64,000 nucleotides of DNA from Dermatemys mawii (GCA_007922305.1 ML677374.1:11276492-11340491), one strand, 5' to 3'; shown: positions 23,100 to 35,900, numbered from the stretch's first letter. Program-made: numbers and translations. Notes: generated by a model from the sequence alone, not told the origin.

Positions 23100-23342
23100 T
23101 TAGTGTCAACCCTTCCGGCCATTCCTATCTCTGTTCATACCCTTTCTGCAGGTTCCCACAGCTGGCTGCTGCAGCCTGGTGAGCCTTCCTCAGGAGGGCA
23201 TCTAGCAGTTAAAAGTGAAAAAGTGTTCCAGCCTGCCAGATCTATTAGCACAACATTGAAACTGTTAAAGAGCCATTCAAATGGTAATGAATCCATTTAA
23301 CGGGCATTTGCCAAACCCCAGGTATATACTGTCAGTTTCTAA

Positions 23343-24018
23343 GGCCATGGTTACACTGGCACTTTATAGCGCTATAAAGCCCCCACGAGCGCTATAACCT
23401 ACTCCCCGTCCACACTGGCAAGGCACTAATAGCGCTATAACCGTGGAGTTATAGCGCTATTATAAATCCACCTCCTCATGGGGAATAAGGGCTGTAGCGC
23501 AGCTGCTGTAGCGCTACAGCAAGAATGTGGACACCCACTGCGCTACAAGTAATCTCTGGAGATGCCTAGAGCCATTTAAGGCAATTGACGTCTCTTCCCT
23601 TTGTTTTGAACTCGGCTGGAGGAATGCGGAAGTACCTCTTTAGAGTTTCTTTCTTAACTCGGCAGATAAGCAATGCAAACGTTTAAGGAGGGAGCCTGTG
23701 TGAAAACAAAGCCTTCTGTGAACGGAGGCTCACTGACAGGCTTTCAGAAAAACGGAAAAACCACTGTCTCTCTCCCTCCGCATACACACAACGCGTCCCC
23801 CCTCACCCCCCTCGTTTAAAAAGCACGTTGCACCCAGCTGAATGCTGGGATACCTGCCCTAATGCGCTGCTCTTAATGCCGCATTAAGTGCCCCAAATGT
23901 GGCCATACTATACCGCAGGAGCATCTGAGTGTGGACATACAATAGCGCTATACATATTACTGTATAAGGGGACCGCTATAACCTATAGCGCTATAATCTT
24001 GTAAGTGTAACCATACCC
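23343..24018. mobile_element. non-autonomous Harbinger element (676 bp)
   Basis: Its ends are the same as those of the large Harbinger, flanked by TAA (23340-23342 and 24019-24021). The first 200 bp or so and the last 150 bp match the large element closely, including the TAGCGCTA palindromes. The interior is different and non-coding. It must depend on a transposase supplied in trans, and the neighbour's type is the obvious candidate. Confidence 0.92.
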
Positions 24019-24021
24019 TAA

Positions 24022-25160
24022 ATTTACTGACAAAAACAGTTGAGCATGACTGTAATCAGAACATGTTAGTCCAAAACCTTAGTTTAAAATTTACTTTAAA
24101 AATATTTCATAAGTGAGTTGGTGAAGATTATAAAATTATATCTCTAAAAATCCTTGTGCATCAAAATCTATGCAATCATCTTTATCCTTAAATGTTTAGA
24201 TCTCCAGACATATAGTTTTTAAAATAAATCCTTCAAAAGATCACCCTTATCTAAAATACACATTTTATTTACTATAGTGAAAAAAACCTTTGCTTCCAAA
24301 ATCTTCCTGTCCTTTCTGTCCATCCTTTTCTCCCTTCACCTCCTGGCCCCCCGACCACTTGAAGAGAACCCAAAGGGACAACACCCCCTTCCTTCCACAT
24401 AGCTGGACAAAGAATTTCCCTTTCTTTACTTCTGACTATCTGATGAATTAGTTTTAAGAGAGCCCTCCAGCAAAATCAGTACTTTTGTCAGACATAAAAC
24501 CCTTTGTTATGCCTAAAATCTTTGGAACCATACTTTTTAAAGTTGGTGAAATTTCATAAACATGTCTATTGTTATGGAGATCACACAAAGTAAATTAGTG
24601 TTCCCTTTTTTTAAAATCAATGAACATTGTTATGAACACACTAAATCTCTGTGACTGATTAATTTAAAATAATGTCTTTGTTTCAGTGAGTTAAATATGT
24701 AGTAATCTGGAATGATTACTTTATGAAGGCTTAAGAGTACATTTAAAATATAAAATCAGCTCAGAAACACTGATTAAGAAAATGTAAAACAGAAGAGCTG
24801 CATCATGTATGCCATAATATTTAATGTTGTATTCAGCAAGACAGCTAATTTTACCCTTTTTACTATGTTTTTGCAAATAAATTTCTGACAGACTTCAGGG
24901 CATATAAAAAAAAACAACCTTGACTGACATTTTTTATTCCCAAATTTAATGATTCTAAGTAGGTACCTTCTGCATGAGGGAGAGGATACGGGGATCTCTG
25001 CAGGGAACTGTTACTCTTTGCTGCTGTGAGGTGGGCCAGGTATCTTGCTATCCTTTGCTGCCTCATTCCTCCCACCCACCCCCCGCGGGCTGTGAGCCTG
25101 GGCTGCTGTCGGGCGTAGGGGCACCAGTTTAATAATATTGTGCAGGACCCCATAAATCTC
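24022..25160. other. non-coding body of the hAT-type element
   Basis: AT-rich sequence with no transposase frame. It is separated from 23103-23339 (same element) only by the small Harbinger insertion. Confidence 0.6.
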
Positions 25161-25439
25161 AAGGATGGCCCTGCATAGAGATGTGAGTTGAAATATCATG
25201 TCATAGCTAAAGGTACAGAGAGGAAGGCTTAGAGGAATTTTAACTGGTATTCATTCGTTTACACAAGCATGTAAGTTGGAGTACCAGCCATTTCGAGAGG
25301 GACAAAAGAAAGTTAATAGGCCATCAGGCCCAGAAGCATGTGGCAACGCCCTTTTCTTTCTCATTTTTACTAGTTGCAGGTGGGTGATGGGGATGTGATC
25401 ATATGGTTCAAGAAACTATCAACAATCTTACTCCACTCA

Positions 25440-26105
25440 GCAGTTCTAATATCTTCTGCCATGCCCAGAGACCTCCCCTCAGCCTAAGGGGAGTATCCAG
25501 AGGACCTGGAAACCAAATAATTCCGGGGGACAATTAATGAGATAACAGGCACACGAGTGAGGTCAGAGGGTGAAACGAAGGAAACCTGACAGGGACAGCG
25601 AGCAGAGAACCCTGGACAGAGCCCACTGCTCCTCGAAGGCATCATGGGACCCAGCGGACACTGCCCAGAGGAACTCTGCTGGGATGCATGAGCGGATGGA
25701 GGATTGGAAATAGGCCCCACAGTTGCAGGGGACCCCCATCGGCCAACCTCCACTCCCTGGTTAAATAGCCGTTTTAGCCAGGGCTAGGAGGAGGCTGACT
25801 ACGAGGTCGGGTGACTTTGTGTAAATGAGAAGATGAGGGGAAAAGTGCAACCAAAAACGTAACAGGATGTCTAAGAGGAGCCAGAATAGGGATTGCAACC
25901 TGGTGCACTCCACGTAAACATGCGCCAGGGTCTCCTTTATGCTGAAGAAGGGGCAGGTGTCTGGGATGGGGGTGAACCGTGCCAAGTACATGCCTGTGCT
26001 CATGGCTCCATGAAGGACTACCAGTTAATATCCCTGGCAGGCCTTGGGACCAGGTTGGAATATAGGTTGTCCCTCCGGGGCTCCTCACTTAAAAAGAAAC
26101 TGGTT
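25440..26105 (-). mobile_element. non-LTR retrotransposon 3' fragment
   Basis: On the minus strand the frame 26003-25761 reads a C-terminal zinc-knuckle stretch after the reverse transcriptase: MSTGMYLARFTPIPDTCPFF, ETLAHVYVECTRLQSLFWLL and LRFWLHFSPHLL. The CxxC pair expected at CPFC reads CPFF, so one zinc ligand is lost. Adjacent frames continue the family on both sides (for example WSHEH upstream and HASQQSS in a shifted frame downstream), which shows several frameshifts. It is a dead 5'-truncated copy; the exact clade is not certain. Confidence 0.65.
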
Positions 26106-26384
26106 AACTAAGAGGAAGCAGTCTGCAAATCTAGAGAAATTTGGGGCCAGACCAATGATTGTGTTGTTTTTGGTGCAGATGTCTGATAGTGAGGGACCCT
26201 ACTCTGATCCATAAATTATTTCTTCCTTCACCCGTGACAGTGGTGTTACTGATGATATGCTGCATAAATAAATATACCCTCACTCTGCCACATCACTTCA
26301 GAGTCATGAGAGAGAAAAAAGCCATAGTCAGACCAAATGATCCAATCATTCTTGGTCTTACCTTTTAGTAGCTTTCCCATTTTT

Positions 26385-26740
26385 CCTTTCAAAAATGAAA
26401 AAAAAACAAAACCCCAAAGGCTTATTTTTATTTCTAAAACAGGTATTATTGCAACAAGCATTACACAACTTTATCAAAATGTGTCAATTTTGGACAAATG
26501 TCATGTTTTGTCCCCCCAAAAATGTTTCTTTCATAAAATGTCAGGTGCTTAACCTTTTTTTATGTAAGATGTCCATGTCAGTCAAAGATTTTGATTGAAA
26601 CAATAAGAATTTGGGGAAGAATTTCCCATTTACTGGGAGAAAAAAATTTCTTTCTCATTCCATTTCACAACAGAAAATGGTTTGGAATTTCCTGTGAAAT
26701 AGAAAATCTGGTTTCTGTTCAGCTCTAGTATAAAAGAGCA
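26385..26740 (+). repeat. old interspersed repeat, copy B
   Basis: AT-rich and full of short runs such as aaaatgttt and tttcat. It ends in gaaaatctggtttctgttca followed by gctctag, the same terminus as the copy ending at about 5031. Class unknown. Confidence 0.4.
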
Positions 26741-26744
26741 TAGC

Positions 26745-27330
26745 TTTACACACATGCTAATCTAGAGTTACAGTACTTGGAAAGTTAGTGAAAACATTTT
26801 TTTCTTGGCTGTAGCTATTGAGGGGTGCCCAGACCACCCAGCTAAAATAAAAGATGGCTAAATAGTTCATTGTATGTAATAAAAGGAGAACATATCTGAT
26901 TGAAAGTAATGATTATTCTTAGACCCATTCCCCAAATTACACACGCCTTCATAGGAACAACAAATTCCTTGGGCCATGGTTTAGTGGAAGTAATAAATTA
27001 AACAATTTATTCTGCATTACAATTAATGGAACAGTGCAGAGATCTTGCTAGGACTACCAGTAATGAAAACACGCTCCATTGCGTTGTGTGATTAAAAAGA
27101 AACCACCACCAACCTGTGCAAACAATGCAGGGATGAGAGCCAGATTCTCACTGGTGGTAGAAAAAAATCCTGGCTTTTAGTCTAGATCATGGCATCACTG
27201 AACCTAAGTAGTGGTGATCTGTCAAAATGGTCAAGTCTGATGCATTGGCCCTGACTTCAAGGAACGAGTCAAACTGACTGAAAGACTCAATGCATCGAAA
27301 AGGTAGTTCTTACTATTTCCATGCACAGGA
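26745..27330. other. unassigned intronic DNA
   Basis: No coding or repeat signal that I can support. Confidence 0.4.
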
Positions 27331-27333
27331 ATA

Positions 27334-27412
27334 GTGGTAACAAAGAGTCCTGTGGCACCTTAAAGACTAACTAAAGTATTGGAGCATAAGCTTTCGTGGG
27401 CTAATACCCACT
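27334..27412 (+). repeat. interspersed repeat with GAGTCCTGTGGCACC motif
   Basis: Reads aaagagtcctgtggcacctt and gcataagctttcgtgggct. The same phrases occur at 62904-63075 and, as a short piece, at 52283-52312. I recognise the family as very abundant in turtle and crocodile genomes but cannot name its class from this window. Confidence 0.65.
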
Positions 27413-27414
27413 GG

Positions 27415-28025
27415 GGAGCATGTTAATCTTCTCTGTATTTGGTGTACAGGCTACATTTTTCACTAGCAGCAGAGGAATAAAAGTACGTGTCCTTTAATTA
27501 TTCTAAACAAGTGAATGGCTTGAAAAATTAATAGTTTTTCTTTTCTTCAAAGGAACGAGATCTTTGAGCCATTCTTCAGTGGATGTGGAAAATTAACCCC
27601 CACCTGTCCTTATGGAACTGATTTCTAGTGCAGTGCAAAGGGCATGCAGGTTTTTGCAGAAGTGTTCTAGACGGTATATTATACTCCCTCTCCACCAGCA
27701 CACACAGGTTTAAAAAAATTAACACTTTTAGATCAAAAACAATTTTTTCCCCTTATCGGGTGTTGTTTCTTCCCCATAAAACCTTAATTTTCCAGAGAGA
27801 GGTGTCACTTCTTCATTATGTCTCAAAACATTTTCATAGAAATTTTCCCTCAGTTTTTGACCAGGCCTAATAAATATGCAAACTCTGATGCTTATGTGTA
27901 TCTCAGACTTCTATACCTAGGAAGAGAGTTTGTTTCTCTAAATAGAGACATACACACAGATGGACACCTATTCATAAGCCTAGGTGCCTATACTTGTATA
28001 TTTACAAAAAGTCTCTTCTGGCATT
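27415..28025. other. unassigned intronic DNA
   Basis: No gene or repeat that I can support. Confidence 0.4.
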
Positions 28026-28029
28026 AGAA

Positions 28030-28685
28030 TCTGCGTATGCATGCCTATTAGACTAGATGATCATGGCCTCCTATGTAACAAAACCCAATACGAAGTCTCT
28101 AAAAATAATTCCTAGAGCAGAGCTTGGTTTAAAAATTGTCAGTGATGGAGAATCCACCACAATGACCCTTGGTAAATTGTCTCACCCTTAAAGCTAAACA
28201 AATGCAGACCAAAAATAAGAAGTTTAACTTCCATTTCTGGGATCATGTTGGTTCTTTAATAATGGGCACTTCATTGGCTAAATTGAATATTTCTTTCCCA
28301 GGTAGATGCTTATTGATGGTAATCAAGTCAACCCTTAATCTTCTCTTTGTTAGACTCAAGGAGCTTATCACGGATTACAAAAATACCCTATAGTCTTGTG
28401 GCTCTTCTCTGAATCCTCGCACACCAGAACTGGACACGCTATTCCAGCAGCTGTCACAGCAGTGCCAAATAAACCCTTTACTGCTGCTTGAGAGTTTCAT
28501 GTATGCATCCTGGGACCATATTACCTCTTTGGGCCACAGAGTCACATTGGGAGTTCATGTTCAGCTGATTATCACGATTGATAATCCCACTTCCCAGGAC
28601 AGAACTCTCTGTCCTGTAAGAATGTCTGACCTGTAGTTGTTGTTCCTAGGTGTACATATTTATATGTAGCCATACAGTGTTTGCT
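28030..28685 (-). mobile_element. L3/CR1-like LINE fragment (antisense)
   Basis: Several phrases of an old CR1/L3 element follow in the right order on the minus strand. They are gatgatcatggcctcctatg, aatgacccttggtaaattgt, cttctctgaatcctcgcac, cattccagcagctgtcacag, acattgggagttcatgttca, and the end region ctgtcctgtaagaatgtctg. These match the reverse transcriptase C-terminal region and 3' UTR of the family. No frame stays open over a long distance, so the copy is old. Confidence 0.65.
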
Positions 28686-28689
28686 TCCA

Positions 28690-31015
28690 GCTTGTTTACT
28701 GAGTGCTGCCTCCCACTAGGCATAAATGCCTATACATATCTAGCCCCATGGAGACAGAAGCTAAGGACAGCTCTCTACACCCAATCGCAGTTATACCTTA
28801 CACATAAAAACAGGGGTCCATAGCTGGGAACATCTAGGGACATCAAGCCCCAGCCATGACTTGCTGCCTACAAGAATGCTCCTCTACTTCCAGTTATGGA
28901 CAGGAATAAGCACTTGTTCCTCTGTAGTCTTAGGGGTAGGAGGCTACTGGTCTATAGGGCTAGGAACTGGTGTCTATACATATCTCTAGGCAGCACCCTA
29001 TGTATTCTTAGGGATAGAAAGAGGCATTATTTCCTAGCCCTAGTAACAGCCTTGTACAGATGCCCATACTCTCCTAAAAGAGCATATACAGGTGGTAAGT
29101 GACTATTATTAACATGCAGACATAAGTTGTGTGCACAAACTCTGTCCCCAAATTTAGCCATGTCCTTTTGAGACTCCACCAGGTGAGGAAAGACATTTAG
29201 ACTTGCCTCCGCTCCACTAAGTTCAGAGGAGACAAACTTCAAACACAGCTTAGTGAACCGTGCTAACAGCGGCACTGGTGAAAGCGAACTTTGTGGTCCC
29301 AGCACTGAGTAATGGAAGCAAATAAACAAAGAAGACAAAATAAAGAGATGCCACATGTTGTTGTTTTTAAATTTCAGGATGTTTGCATACTTGAAAGCTA
29401 CTTTATTGCCAGCCTCAAGGGAGAGTTGCATTTCATGTGTTAGTAGGCATGGCAAAGTTACAAGAATCCACACCTGCATGCCAGTTAAGCCTGATCATCT
29501 ACTTTAGCCAGCATCTCATTTGCGACAGCACATACCTCTGATGGTGCCCATTTGCATTACACAACTGCCCATTGGCTATTTGTTAGGTACCTGCTCTCTC
29601 CTTGTATACGGTACGAAATTGGTATTTCGTCTGTATGTATGTGCTCAGTGCAGAATACTGTTGGATAATTAGATTATATATATTCATTACACTGGCAAGA
29701 AAAGTGTAATGTTGCTTGTAGTGTTTCTGCTGCACTGCCCTATGGTTCAGTGATTTTTAAGGAGATGAATTTAAAAACTTTCCAGCTGTGACTGCCAAGG
29801 CGGCGAGAGAGAACTGAATCCCAAAATAGCACTCTTGTTTTGGAAGGAAAGGAGCGCTTGGAGTGCTGGGACAGGATCTGAGCAATGTGTGTTCATGAAT
29901 TAAATCCCACAACCACAAACAATTGACTGTTTTGTTTTTGGATATATTCAAGTTTGTGAACATCCCAGTTGGAGTACACTCAAGTGCTACATTGAGTTCA
30001 GTGAAGGTGGCTTAAGCTCATGAGCCTGGAAGAGCAGCAGGAACTTCTGCATTAACGGGTGACTAGAACTGGCAATTATCTGAAGCACAAGGGTTCTGCC
30101 GAACTATGCACAAGGCCCGATAACAGCAGTGAGGTGCAGGATAGAGCTAAGCCACTGACGCTTAAGGAACGTTCATATGGTTTTTATCTCGCAGGCAGGT
30201 GTTTTTGAGAGCGTTTCCCTTACAAGCCGGAAAATAAAAATGTCCTGGAATGCCAGTGCAACATCCCCTTATGCAGTCTGGTGTGCAAAATGGCAGTTTC
30301 CACCTGCATCATAAGTGTGAGGGCATGCTGTGTGGAGGATCCTATTTTGTTCATGCATTGAGGGACCAGACAGACACCCCATGGGCACAGCTGGTCCAGG
30401 AACATGTTTTGCCTACACCAACAGCATGCCCACTGATGGGATGGACCGGGGGAGTGAGGGGGGCAGCGGGGGAAGAAAGAGGGGGGTTTGAAAAGGTGAC
30501 GCTGAATAGCATGGGGCTGGTCGACATTAACAAATGCCCTTGTCCGCAAAAAGAGGGGAGGAAAGGTCTTTCCAAGTCCAGTTTGAAGCATATTTGCAAG
30601 ATGATGTGCAGAATCTTGCACTCCTGGTCTCTGGATCCTTATAGCCTTAGAGAATGTACTGACAATCCAATGCCATTCTCCAGTATCAGTGACCGGAATG
30701 GGGTTGGTGCCAGAGGAGGGAAAAGGCCATCTTTCAACACAAAGGCAATGCCTTTACTTGAAGAGGAGTGGGATTAGGCACCATGTGAATTCTGCCCAAG
30801 ACTTTGCAGGGAGCAGATATAGGCCCTAAGGGGTCTGATATCATGGTGCATTTAACCATTCTTGCCTTCTGAAAAATGTAATAATCTTTCTATCACCCCT
30901 TGTGCTCTGGGCTGATGAAAGAAGATGGTCACAATGGAGTGAATTATCCATGGAGCACTATGTTCCTGCAAGGAGGTTTGAAAACAGTTTGCCCTTGTTT
31001 TCTCTCTGCCTGTCC
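28690..31015. other. unassigned intronic DNA
   Basis: No exon or clear transposon seen. The 175-codon frame at 30250-30777 spans a G-rich, purine-rich stretch at about 30435-30490 and has no recognisable domain. Confidence 0.4.
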
Positions 31016-31020
31016 CTCAA

Positions 31021-31110
31021 GCTCAGGGGTTCTCAAACTTGATTGCACAGTGACCCCTTTCTGAGAACAAAACTTACTACAAGAGTCCAGGAGGGGAGAC
31101 TAAAGCAATA
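31021..31110 (+). repeat. hAT-MITE-like left half (GGTTCTCAAAC terminus)
   Basis: Reads caggggttctcaaacttgat and then gtgacccctttctgag, the start of a palindromic family related to the complete copy at 41449-41667. The right half is not recognisable. Confidence 0.5.
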
Positions 31111-31114
31111 TAAG

Positions 31115-32810
31115 TGCCCTTTCAGTCTAGGAGCAAACAAGGAAAATATAATCGGTGGCCCAGACCCAGTTAAAACTTTCCTAACAACTCGACCTGTTGA
31201 AAACACAATTAATTATTGCGCTATCGGTTGGCTAATCCCCCCTCTCCTGGAAAGCATTGTAAATCTTCTACTTGACAACCAGTAATGGCATATGCTTTGA
31301 GTTCTGACAGTGACTGCCAACTTTTCTACATTCTATTAAAGTTCAGATGAAGAAACTGACCCATTGAACCTGTTGAGGTTTGTGCTCCATCGATGAGCTA
31401 AGGAAAGGAGGGGGAGGAATAATAAAAGGTTTCAGATAGAGTTTAACTTGATTTCCAGGCCAATTTGTTCTATGGCAGAGTTCTGTGTACATTTGGCAGA
31501 GTTTTGTGTGCATTTTTTTAAAAAAAACAATTGGTCTGTAAACTCCCTCTCTCTATCAAACGTCTTCACTTAGTAACAGCACAATACCCCCAGAGACCAG
31601 GGCTGGTCTGGAACAATTCCTAGTGAGCACATCTGTCCACAACAACCTTTTCCTCAGTTCTGTGCTTCCCTCTGGTACTATGTCTCAGGGGTGCATTTAG
31701 TGTTGCTGAATGTTATAGAAACAAGCCCTACCTCATTTCTTTCAGGGGCCCACAACTCATTGTAAACATTTGAGAAATGGCTCTTATCAAGCATGCAAGT
31801 TTACAAATATATTATGACTACCAATACCTCCTGATGGCTGTTGTCTACCTCCTAGTCATCTTCAGGCAACTCCACATATGTCTTAAGTAGAACACCTTTC
31901 TAAAGCTGGGGGTGACCCTTGAGCCCACTGTCTTCCTTCATTTGTTCCCTTACAATTTTGTTTATCTTTTGTGATCGGTCCATAGGTCTGAGGCAAGACC
32001 CTGCATCCTCTCTCTGATAGCAATGCTATGTGGGCTAATGTCAGACATGGGGGAGCTGATCAATGGATGGAACTTTATTAAATATCTCATTTTATAATTC
32101 AGTCTCCTTTAGCACCCTGAAATGTATAATAGATATTCTCAGCTTTCGCTAACTTTCACAGAGCCATCACAGCTGTAATTCTGACATTTGCAAAATAGTG
32201 GGAGTACATTTTACATGAATCATAAATTGGCTCCACTGTATGAGAAATTAGGAAAAGACAAGATGACATTAAAAGAAAGTAACAGGAATAATAAATGTGT
32301 ATGTGACATAGAGAAATCTACCCATGTAAACAATCGGATAAGAAAAGTGGAACATTTGCGAGAGGATATAATAGAGGGCAAAGAAACACATACTGGTGGT
32401 ACTGCTAATCACAACAATCAGCTGCAGTTGTAGCAGTCCTTGGCAGCTAGGAAAGGGGACTATTTACTAAGACCTGGGTAGTATCTACGGGACCTCAGAA
32501 AGGCCATTTCTTCAGACTCCGCAGGGAATATATAAAGCAAGACCAGTCATTTTGACTTCATTCCTCACTGAGTTGTCATCCCCTACAGTTTCCTGTCCAT
32601 AGCTGATCAGAGGAGGAGAAAAGAAATGCTCAATAGTCATGCCAGCATCACTTGTATTGATCTGGGAGGTGATCTATTAGTGCGTTCCACCAGCAATTGC
32701 ACAATGGAACAGTTACAGTGGCATGAAAGTTTATGATAAATAGAATTAAGCTTTCATGGAAAGAAGAAAATCCCCCAAAGTAGTTTTATTCCACTGTAGT
32801 ACAAGTAGAA
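31115..32810. other. unassigned intronic DNA
   Basis: No gene seen. The frame at 32188-32433 has lysine-rich, low-complexity composition and no domain. Confidence 0.4.
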
Positions 32811-32817
32811 ATGCAAT

Positions 32818-32990
32818 GGAAGCAGTGTGGCCTAGAGGAAGGAGCACTGGACTGGGAGTTGGGCGCCTTGATGTCTATTCCTGGCCCTGCTATTAGCCTG
32901 CTGGAGTGACCTTGGGCAACTCATGTCATCTCTGTGTCTGTAAAATGGGGATAATGACATTCGCCTCACTTTGTAACAGACCTTAATATC
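32818..32990 (+). repeat. MIR-like SINE
   Basis: Contains the tRNA-related head (gcagtgtggcctagaggaag, gcactggactgggagttg), then the core with gtgaccttgggcaactca and the stretch ctgtaaaatggggataatga. These are the diagnostic MIR blocks in the correct order. The tail is truncated near 32990. Confidence 0.85.
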
Positions 32991-32994
32991 TACT

Positions 32995-35900
32995 GGGAAA
33001 ATAGCTATTACATCAAAGCTTGATTTTAATGCTTTAATTCTGGGCACATGGCACTGAACTCTAAGCAAGTCACAGTTTGAGTATGTAATATTTGAATTAT
33101 GAGCAGTGTGTAATCCAGCATAGTTCATTTCTGCAGGTTTGTTTTTAAAATTGTAGAGGGCTTTCATACATACACCAGTGCAAATGAGAAGGGAAGACTC
33201 ACTTGCTTCAGTGCAGCTAGGTAGAGCCTGTTTCACCTTTCACTTAAACAGGCTCTCTGACTGTCTTGGAATCAAATGATGTTTCTATCATCATCCCAGT
33301 TCCCAAGAATGAGACTCTGTACCTGCTGCAGACTGACGCTCAGTGAAATTTCTTAATACAGTTAATAAGTAAACAAACACTGAATATTTTCTAACTGGGC
33401 ATCCTTATGCTTCTGGATCTCTGTAATTCCCAGATTACTGCACCCTTTACACTAACCCAGCGTTTTCAAGCCTAAGTTCCTGCTGGGAGCAGTGATAGCA
33501 ATCTGCTCACCCATGCCTAGTGTGAACGGTGGTTAACAAGCAGTGATGTGCTTGAACACACGTGCTACCAAGGATGCTTCCTCACATTCTAAGGGCAAAA
33601 AGCGAAGGAGGAACTGAGCTGAAGAAGAGAAACACAAACAAGACAAGGTCTTCCATAGACTAAGTCTATTTCTCTTCCTAAATATGCAGTTGCGCACCCT
33701 AATCTTCCACTACAGGTCCAAAGTAATTACCCATTACGGAACTCACAAGTGAAAAAATGAGAAAACAGTTACCCATATGACAGGAGTTAAACTGCCTGGA
33801 AGCTACTTTGTGTCAAGCTGCTCTAATTGCATATACAGTCCTGGCCATGCTTAACCTCTTAGTTAACTCTGTGTCTGCTAGAGGGGTGCAGGCACAGAGA
33901 GACCGCTGCTGCCTCCAGCACACCGCCAGAGGAAGGGGCCAAAGAGCTAGGAAGCGTGATTAACACCAGAGTTGGGGGTGTTCCAGTGTTCGTATGAATG
34001 CCTCCATAGCGAGCTGCAGGGGTGCTTTGGGACAGATGCCTACTTACTGTGTGACACAGGCAGGCATAACGTCGTCCTACCTAACACACTTGGCTGCTAA
34101 CCCCGTGTTTCACTGGCTCCTAGGGCCATAGTTTATCCCAATATGTTCAGTGACCTTATTTGGTAGGTCTAAGTTGACATCAGAATGGAAAGGAGCTGGT
34201 GTTCAGTGCAGGCAGATGAGTGACTAATCCACATGCTTCTTCCTTGTCTCTTTACACCTAAGTGTTGTATGTGAGGTCTGTCTAAGAACTCCTCGCCCTT
34301 TCATTTGACAAGCCTAAAGAGGGAGGGATAGAAGAGTGTCTAGAAGGTAATGACAGAGGAAAATACTCTACAAAATATGGTGGGTGATTTTTTAAGGAGC
34401 ATAAAACAAACACATTGTTTTTTTTAAGATCTAAGGGTGGTTCAAAAAGTTTTCTATAGTTTGGCACTGCTTTATGGGCAGAATAATTTCTCAGCTTGGA
34501 CAACAGCCCAGATATTTTTATTAAAGTTGCAACCAAAGATTGGTTATTACTTTGTCCTTCACTCTCCCATCTCCCTCCAAACCCGGCATACCCATTGTGC
34601 CGGTGATAGATTGGACAGTTCATCTGATCTCGCTCTCTGCTGCACTCAGACAGATTATCATCATTTGCATGATTCATTGTATCCATCTAGATTACCATTT
34701 ATCCAGCACTGTACAGTTCAGGGCTTTTTGCTGAGCTATAATTTTAGCCCAAAAGGAACTAGCTAGCCTGAGCTTAGTGTTGGGTCAAAGTACTACAAGG
34801 GCCCTGCCAAGGGTATTTTTTTCATACATCTTTGACAACAGGTGCACTGTTTTTTTTTTAAATTGGATTTTTGATGTGAAAGCAGGGTCAAGGCATAATG
34901 AATGTTCCTGATGCAGAAGCCATTCAAGACTTAAAAGACAAGTCTAAATGCTTCATAACAAACCCTGAGATCTATTTATGTCAGGGTTTTTTCCCTGCCC
35001 AAATACATTTTCACACTGGTTTGTTAAGATGATGTGAAGTGGACAATCACTGCCGATGTGAAGAAAAATTGCTCTGAATTCAAGCACCCTGCTTGTAAGC
35101 CTCTGAACATTTACCATTACTGGATGTTAGTGGTCTTGAGAGAGCTGTTCAAAGCATTGGCACCCAAGAAATTTGCCAAATGTGGAAAAAAGAAAACCTC
35201 TTCTTTCTATGTTGTGAGGTGATCTAAGCTTCGGTCTGTAGGGAATAACAAAATAGTTACACTCATGGGCATTGTGAATAAAATAGACTTTGCTTGCTCC
35301 AGGCAAAGATGAATTATCGAGGTACCATAAATATTAATGTAGGTGAGAAAGCAATCAAATTATGGCAAGGATGATATTTTCCTGTATTTGTAGTGAAATT
35401 AAAGTTACTGACTTACTGTGGTCACTGAAAGACCACACCTGCAATGTACCGAGGGCCTCCTCAAAGATGTTGAGCAAGTTCACTTCTCCTTGGTGTAAGG
35501 AGAAATTGAAGGGACTTAGCCATCTTGCTAAATCAAGCCCTCAGTCAATATACGCTTTTATGGAGGCACACACTATTTTTCTCCGGAACAGAAGAATTAT
35601 GGTGGTGAGTGCAGGCTTCTGCAGGCGTGGTTACAAGCAAGCATAGTTTTGTCAGTGGAAGTTATTTATGTGATATAGCCACATCTAACTGGATCACATC
35701 ATCAACCATAGCAGGCATATGTGCTTTTATTAAATAAGGACCCATAAAATGGGAGCGACCATGTTTCGTCTTCTTTCTCCAAAAGCATCATAAGTATGGC
35801 ATATGTAAAAATGGCCATTCTATGCCCTTGAGTGGTGTTTTAAGAAACATGAGCTGTTCAGGGAAATGAAACTATGATATACTGTAGTTAGTAGCCAAAT

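Larger units (their letters stand above)
18712..25173. mobile_element. hAT-type element hosting two nested Harbinger elements
   Basis: The left end reads CATGGCCGTCCTTAGG and the reverse complement of the right end reads CAGGGCCATCCTTGAG. Each end is flanked by the perfect 8-bp duplication CATAGAGA (18704-18711 and 25174-25181). An 8-bp duplication and a CAGGG-type end are known marks of the hAT superfamily. Removing the two nested Harbinger elements and one copy of each of their duplications leaves about 1.46 kb. This remainder has no recognisable transposase frame, so the element is non-autonomous. It must be older than both insertions it contains. Confidence 0.8.

Noticed and set aside
25484..25753. 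89-codon minus-strand frame as an independent gene
   Set aside because: It is a shifted frame of the adjacent LINE fragment.
30250..30777. 175-codon plus-strand frame
   Set aside because: No domain, unusual composition from a G-rich tract, an overlapping minus-strand frame of similar length, and no splice or repeat context; looks like a chance frame.
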